Made by a program: the position numbers and the translations under genes
In this document: positions 60,235 to 64,000 of the stretch, piece after piece
Position numbering within the stretch: the stretch's first letter is position 1
How the letters are laid out: each line of letters opens with the position of its first letter
Origin: Streptomyces sp. TP-A0874
GTDB taxonomy: Bacteria > Actinomycetota > Actinomycetes > Streptomycetales > Streptomycetaceae
Assembly (NCBI RefSeq): GCF_001748085.1
Contig: NZ_BBZK01000003.1
Coordinates: 806,001 to 870,000 of the forward strand
DNA length: 64,000 bases
Direction of reading: 5' to 3'
Notes under the pieces: model-generated
What the model saw: only the letters and a program-made list of their open reading frames with translations
Told to the model about the DNA's origin: nothing
The model's database searches: none

Positions 60235-61158
60235 TCAACGCCCGGCCGGGAGGAGTGCCTCGGTCGGCGACTCCGTGTCCGGATGGTGGCCGCGGAGGGC
60301 GGCGCGGACGACGTCGGCGGAGTTGCTGATGATGCCGTCGACGCCGTAACGGGCGAGCGAGCGTGCGGTCGGCCCGTCGTCGACCGTCCAGGTGTACACC
60401 TCCAGCGGCGCGTGGTGCGGGCCCCTGAACCGGTGGACCGCCTTCACGTAATCGGCGTCGATCGTGGTGTGACTGGGGTTGATCTGGTCGGTGAAGCGGG
60501 CGTAGTCGGCGAGCTCGGCCACGGCCGGGGTGCCCAGGAAACCGGTTTTCACATCGGGCCGGAGCTGATGGACGGTGCGCACGCTGTCGGCGCTGAAGCT
60601 CTGGATGATGAGCCGGTTCCGAACGTGGTCGCGGTCCAGCCAGCCACCGGCCCGCAGCTCGTCCAGGATCTGCTGCTCGATGCCGGGGTAGAGCTCCGGC
60701 GACTTGATCTCGAGCAGCAGGTTCTGCCCGTTGCGGGTGATGGTGCGCAGGTACTCCGTGAGGGTCGGCACCCGCTCGCCCCGGTACTCCGCCGAGAACC
60801 AGCCACCCGCGTCGAGCCGCTTGATCTCCCTGAGTGTGAAGTCTGACACGTTCCACGGCGCTCGGTCCGGATAGCGGTCCTCGGCGTCGGTCGTGCGGCC
60901 GAGCGTGGTGTCGTGGATGACGACGAGCTTGCCGTCCCTGGTGCGCTGGACGTCGTTCTCCACCCAGGGCAGATGGCGGTCCCGGGCCTCGTCGACCGCC
61001 GCCAGGGTGTTCTCGGGGGCGTAGGAGGAGGCGCCGCGGTGCGCTACGAGCACCGGCGGGTGTGAACGCCCGAGTGCCTCTGCCGACGAGGCGGAGACGG
61101 AGAGCGCGGAGAACCCCATGAGCGCGGCGACTACGGCTGCGACAGGGCGTTTGAGCAC
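60235..61158 (-). CDS. secreted glycerophosphodiester phosphodiesterase
   Basis: Exported GDPD of 307 residues that cleaves glycerophosphodiesters to glycerol 3-phosphate and an alcohol. Signal peptide: LKRPVAAVVAALMGFSALSV, ending near SSAEA. The catalytic TIM-barrel motifs are VAHRGASSYAPENT (His40, Arg41, Glu49), ENDVQRTRDGKLVVIHD (metal and second histidine) and LLEIKSPE. The C-terminal VYTWTVDDGPTARSLARYGVDGIISN is typical. GTG 61158 is preferred because GAGGAG precedes it; the frame reaching 61338 has no RBS. Such enzymes are often part of phosphate scavenging, but no Pho box was identified. Confidence 0.91.
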   Translation of the reverse strand: MLKRPVAAVVAALMGFSALSVSASSAEALGRSHPPVLVAHRGASSYAPENTLAAVDEARDRHLPWVENDVQRTRDGKLVVIHDTTLGRTTDAEDRYPDRAPWNVSDFTLREIKRLDAGGWFSAEYRGERVPTLTEYLRTITRNGQNLLLEIKSPELYPGIEQQILDELRAGGWLDRDHVRNRLIIQSFSADSVRTVHQLRPDVKTGFLGTPAVAELADYARFTDQINPSHTTIDADYVKAVHRFRGPHHAPLEVYTWTVDDGPTARSLARYGVDGIISNSADVVRAALRGHHPDTESPTEALLPAGR

Positions 61159-61624
61159 GTGGACTCCTCGCGTTGTCTGGTCAAGGACGCGCTGAGGTTC
61201 GCAGGCGCGGGCTAACGACGGACGGTCTCGGAGTGGCCGGAGGCTGAACAAGCACACGATTGCGTGAACGTGTCGGTCCATGTGCCGCCTTCGAGTGAGG
61301 GAGCATGACGGAGCCAGAAGTTCGACATCGACCCGCAAGAGGTGCTCGCCGGATGTCCGTTGAGAAAACGGACTTTACGGGAACACGCCGGCAACCACCA
61401 TCCGGACATGTGATGTCGAACAACTGAGCACTGACGGCGACTTACCCAGAAAACAGGTTGATCGCTGCTGTTCCCGCTGGTTTTTCCCAGCCGCCCAGAC
61501 GATGCGTCCCCGGTCGGCCGGCCACCGCGGCGGCGGTGGCGAGACGATCGCGGGGCTGCCGCCGGAGCGGTGGGCGCGACGATCACCAGCTGGTTTGTCG
61601 GTGCGGGGACGTACCGTGGAAACC
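61159..61624. other. divergent region between the phosphodiesterase and uvrB genes
   Basis: 466 bases without a gene. It contains a hairpin at 61355-61373 (GTCCGTT, loop GAGAA, AACGGAC, followed by TTTA), which resembles a terminator or attenuator. A 10-base inverted repeat (61320-61329 GTTCGACATC and 61412-61421 GATGTCGAAC) is also present. There is only a half-match to the actinobacterial SOS box. No Shine-Dalgarno sequence is clear before uvrB. Confidence 0.55.
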
Positions 61625-63769
61625 ATGCGGCCCGTATCCCACATCGAACGCAAGGTGGCGCCCTTCGAGGTCGTCAGCCCCTATCAGCCCAGCGGCGACC
61701 AGCCGTCCGCCATCGACGACCTCGAGGCGCGTATCACCGGGGGCGAGAAGGACGTGGTGCTGCTCGGTGCCACCGGGACCGGCAAGTCGGCGACCACCGC
61801 GTGGATGATCGAGCGCCTCCAGCGTCCGACCCTGGTGATGGCGCCGAACAAGACGCTCGCCGCCCAGCTCGCCAACGAGTTCCGCGAGCTGCTTCCGAAC
61901 AACGCGGTCGAGTACTTCGTCTCGTACTACGACTACTACCAGCCCGAGGCTTACGTACCGCAGTCGGACACTTACATCGAGAAGGACTCCTCGATCAACG
62001 AGGAGGTCGAGAGACTCCGCCACTCCGCCACCAACGCGCTGCTGACCAGGCGGGACGTCGTCGTGGTGGCCTCCGTCTCCTGCATCTACGGTCTGGGCAC
62101 CCCGCAGGAGTACGTCGACCGGATGGTGCCGCTCAAGGTCGGCGAGGAGTACGACCGGGACCAGCTGCTCCGCCGCTTCGTCGACATCCAGTACACCCGG
62201 AACGACATGGCCTTCACCCGAGGCACCTTCCGGGTCCGCGGCGACACCATAGAGATCTTCCCGGTCTACGAGGAGCTCGCCGTCCGGATCGAGATGTTCG
62301 GCGACGAGATCGAGGCGCTGTCCACCCTCCACCCCCTCACCGGCGAGGTCCTCTCCGAGGACGAGGAGCTCTACGTCTTCCCCGCCAGCCACTACGTCGC
62401 CGGCCCGGAGCGGATGGAGCGGGCCATCACGGGGATCGAGCAGGAACTGGAGGAGACGCTGGCCCGGCTGGAGAAGCAGGGCAAGCTGCTGGAGGCCCAG
62501 CGGCTGCGGATGCGCACCACCTACGACATCGAGATGATGCGCCAGGTCGGCTCCTGCGCGGGCATCGAGAACTACTCCCGGCACATCGACGACCGGGAAC
62601 CGGGCTCGGCCCCGCACACCCTGCTCGACTACTTCCCGGAGGACTTCCTCCTGGTGATCGACGAGTCGCACGTCACCGTGCCGCAGATCGGGGCGATGTA
62701 CGAGGGCGACGCCTCCCGGAAGCGGACCCTCATCGAACACGGCTTCCGACTGCCCTCCGCCATGGACAACCGCCCGCTCAAGTGGGAGGAGTTCACGGAG
62801 CGCATCGGTCAGACCGTCTACCTCTCGGCAACCCCCGGAGACTACGAGCTCTCCCGGGCCGACGGACAGGTCGAGCAGATCATCCGGCCGACCGGACTCG
62901 TGGACCCGCAGGTGGTGGTGAAGTCCACCGAGGGGCAGATCGACGACCTGGTGCACGAGATCCGGCTCCGCACCGAGAGGGACGAGCGGGTCCTGGTCAC
63001 CACCCTCACCAAGAAGATGGCCGAGGATCTGACCGACTACTTCCTGGAGCTCGGCATCCAGGTCCGCTACCTGCACAGCGACGTCGACACCCTGCGTAGG
63101 GTCGAGCTGCTCCGGGAGCTCCGCTCCGGTGAGTACCACGTGCTGGTCGGCATCAACCTGCTGCGGGAGGGCCTCGACCTGCCGGAGGTCTCGCTGGTCG
63201 CGATCCTCGACGCCGACAAGGAAGGCTTCCTCCGCTCCGGAACCTCCCTCATCCAGACCATCGGCCGGGCCGCCCGCAACGTCTCCGGGCAGGTTCACAT
63301 GTACGCCGACAGGATCACGCCGGCGATGGAGAAGGCGATCGACGAGACCAACCGGCGCCGGGAGAAGCAGATCGCCTACAACACCCTGCACGGTGTCGAT
63401 CCGCAGCCGCTGCGGAAGAAGATCAACGACATCGTGGCCGCGATCGCCCGGGAGGAGGTCGACACCCGCGAGCTGCTGGGCACCGGCTACCGGAAGGGCG
63501 GGGAGCGCACCGCCGGGGAGGGCGCGGACGCACCGCAGGAGATCAAGGCGGGGGTCCCCGACCCCGGTGGCAGGACGCCGTCCGGCGACGGCGGGAGGGC
63601 GCTGACGGACCGGCCGGCCGCCGAGCTCGCCGGGCTGATCGAGGAGATGACCGGACGGATGCGGGCCGCCGCCGCCGACCTGCGGTTCGAGGTCGCGGCA
63701 CGGCTCCGGGACGAGGTCGGCGAACTCAAGAAGGAGCTACGGCAGATGAGGGAGGCGGGGCTCTCCTGA
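61625..63769 (+). CDS. uvrB: excinuclease ABC subunit B
   Basis: Damage-verifying helicase-like subunit of nucleotide excision repair, 714 residues. Walker A GATGTGKS is at 48-55. The beta-hairpin region has [19 protein letters not shown], and the further motifs are [11 protein letters not shown] (II), [10 protein letters not shown] (III), [16 protein letters not shown] (V) and QTIGRAARN (VI). A UVR domain at the C-terminus ([21 protein letters not shown]) contacts UvrC. ATG 61625 gives the normal UvrB N-terminus; the frame extending to 61502 does not. It closes the conserved core series after the accessory block at 41-60 kb. Confidence 0.96.
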   Translation: MRPVSHIERKVAPFEVVSPYQPSGDQPSAIDDLEARITGGEKDVVLLGATGTGKSATTAWMIERLQRPTLVMAPNKTLAAQLANEFRELLPNNAVEYFVSYYDYYQPEAYVPQSDTYIEKDSSINEEVERLRHSATNALLTRRDVVVVASVSCIYGLGTPQEYVDRMVPLKVGEEYDRDQLLRRFVDIQYTRNDMAFTRGTFRVRGDTIEIFPVYEELAVRIEMFGDEIEALSTLHPLTGEVLSEDEELYVFPASHYVAGPERMERAITGIEQELEETLARLEKQGKLLEAQRLRMRTTYDIEMMRQVGSCAGIENYSRHIDDREPGSAPHTLLDYFPEDFLLVIDESHVTVPQIGAMYEGDASRKRTLIEHGFRLPSAMDNRPLKWEEFTERIGQTVYLSATPGDYELSRADGQVEQIIRPTGLVDPQVVVKSTEGQIDDLVHEIRLRTERDERVLVTTLTKKMAEDLTDYFLELGIQVRYLHSDVDTLRRVELLRELRSGEYHVLVGINLLREGLDLPEVSLVAILDADKEGFLRSGTSLIQTIGRAARNVSGQVHMYADRITPAMEKAIDETNRRREKQIAYNTLHGVDPQPLRKKINDIVAAIAREEVDTRELLGTGYRKGGERTAGEGADAPQEIKAGVPDPGGRTPSGDGGRALTDRPAAELAGLIEEMTGRMRAAAADLRFEVAARLRDEVGELKKELRQMREAGLS

Positions 63770-63919
63770 CCCGGAGGCGCTCTGTAGCAGCTGCGACACA
63801 AACAACACCGGGGGTGTCCTCCCGGGCGCTGTCCTGCCTAGTCTTTCACCGCGACCGTACAGACCAGTCGATATCCAGAAAATCGGCTGCTGTTCAGTGA
63901 AGTTGAGAGGGGACAGCGG

Positions 63920-64000
63920 TGAGTGTCAGCTTGGCGAAGGGGCAGGGCATCAGCCTGGAGAAGTCCGGCGGTGGGACCCTCACCGCGGTGCGGATGGGGC
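63920..64000 (+). CDS. TerD-family protein, 5' part
   Basis: The first 27 codons of a TerD-type gene: the translation begins VSVSLAKGQGISLEKSGGG and continues to the window end. TerD proteins are small calcium-binding proteins linked to tellurite resistance and stress, and Streptomyces has several copies. GTG 63920 follows GAGAGGGGA. The rest of the gene lies outside the window. The 150 bases after uvrB contain its promoter region and a weak hairpin near 63800-63820. Confidence 0.85.

Noticed and set aside
61416..61421. SOS (LexA) box upstream of uvrB
   Set aside because: Only the TCGAAC half is present; the partner half at the right spacing reads GAGCAC instead of GTTCGA.

Overview
The window is high-GC actinobacterial chromosome and most likely comes from a Streptomyces or a close relative. 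The evidence is very strong third-position GC bias, GTG and TTG starts, a Streptomyces griseus trypsin-type protease, twin-arginine signal peptides, an iron box of DmdR/IdeR type, and a gene order that includes the actinobacterial core series lgt ... pyk - pdtaR - polA - rpsA - coaE - uvrB. I recognise that order from Streptomyces and Mycobacterium chromosomes. No rRNA, CRISPR array, integrase or intact insertion sequence was seen.

Layout. 1-5.3 kb: the 3' end of lgt, a VIT1/CCC1-type metal transporter, a class A beta-lactamase with a Tat-type lipoprotein signal, a HExxH/zinc-ribbon protein, a secreted trypsin and a chorismate mutase. 5.3-6.35 kb: about 1 kb with no convincing gene. 6.35-13.8 kb: a GAF/SpoIIE-type phosphatase, an M20 amidohydrolase, aminopeptidase N and a Tat-exported 5'-nucleotidase. 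14.2-18 kb: an iron-box-controlled two-gene siderophore unit made of a DesA-like decarboxylase and a fused DesB-DesC protein, with no DesD-type synthetase. 18-20.5 kb: pyruvate kinase (possibly leaderless), an unusual short-variable-arm tRNA with a Leu(CAA) anticodon, and a PdtaR-type ANTAR regulator. 20.6-26.3 kb: a five-gene branched-chain amino acid ABC transporter (livKHMGF). 26.7-34.1 kb: a thioesterase, an FdhF/YdeP molybdoenzyme, DNA polymerase I and a secreted lytic transglycosylase. 34.1-41.3 kb: HrpB helicase, a methyltransferase, ribosomal protein S1, a PAC2 protein and CoaE.

41.3-58 kb is the main accessory block. After a small membrane protein, a DUF488 protein and a FUSC-type membrane protein comes a divergent glycan locus. 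A polysaccharide pyruvyl transferase gene lies on the minus strand. A tightly coupled plus-strand run encodes a UDP-glucuronate-decarboxylase-like enzyme, a NodU/CmcH carbamoyltransferase, seven glycosyltransferases (three GT2, two GT9 heptosyltransferase-like, one GT4 and one GT4-like), and the complete GmhA-HldE-GmhB set for ADP-D-glycero-D-manno-heptose. LPS-type heptose enzymes in a Gram-positive, together with carbamoyl and pyruvyl decoration enzymes and no visible flippase, polymerase or ligase, make this the best candidate for an undescribed pathway.

58-64 kb: glutathione-independent formaldehyde dehydrogenase, Ogt, a secreted glycerophosphodiester phosphodiesterase, UvrB and the first codons of a TerD-family gene that runs off the end. 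Many convergent or tail-to-tail gaps hold long, nearly perfect GC-rich inverted repeats that look like bidirectional terminators. They are listed individually.
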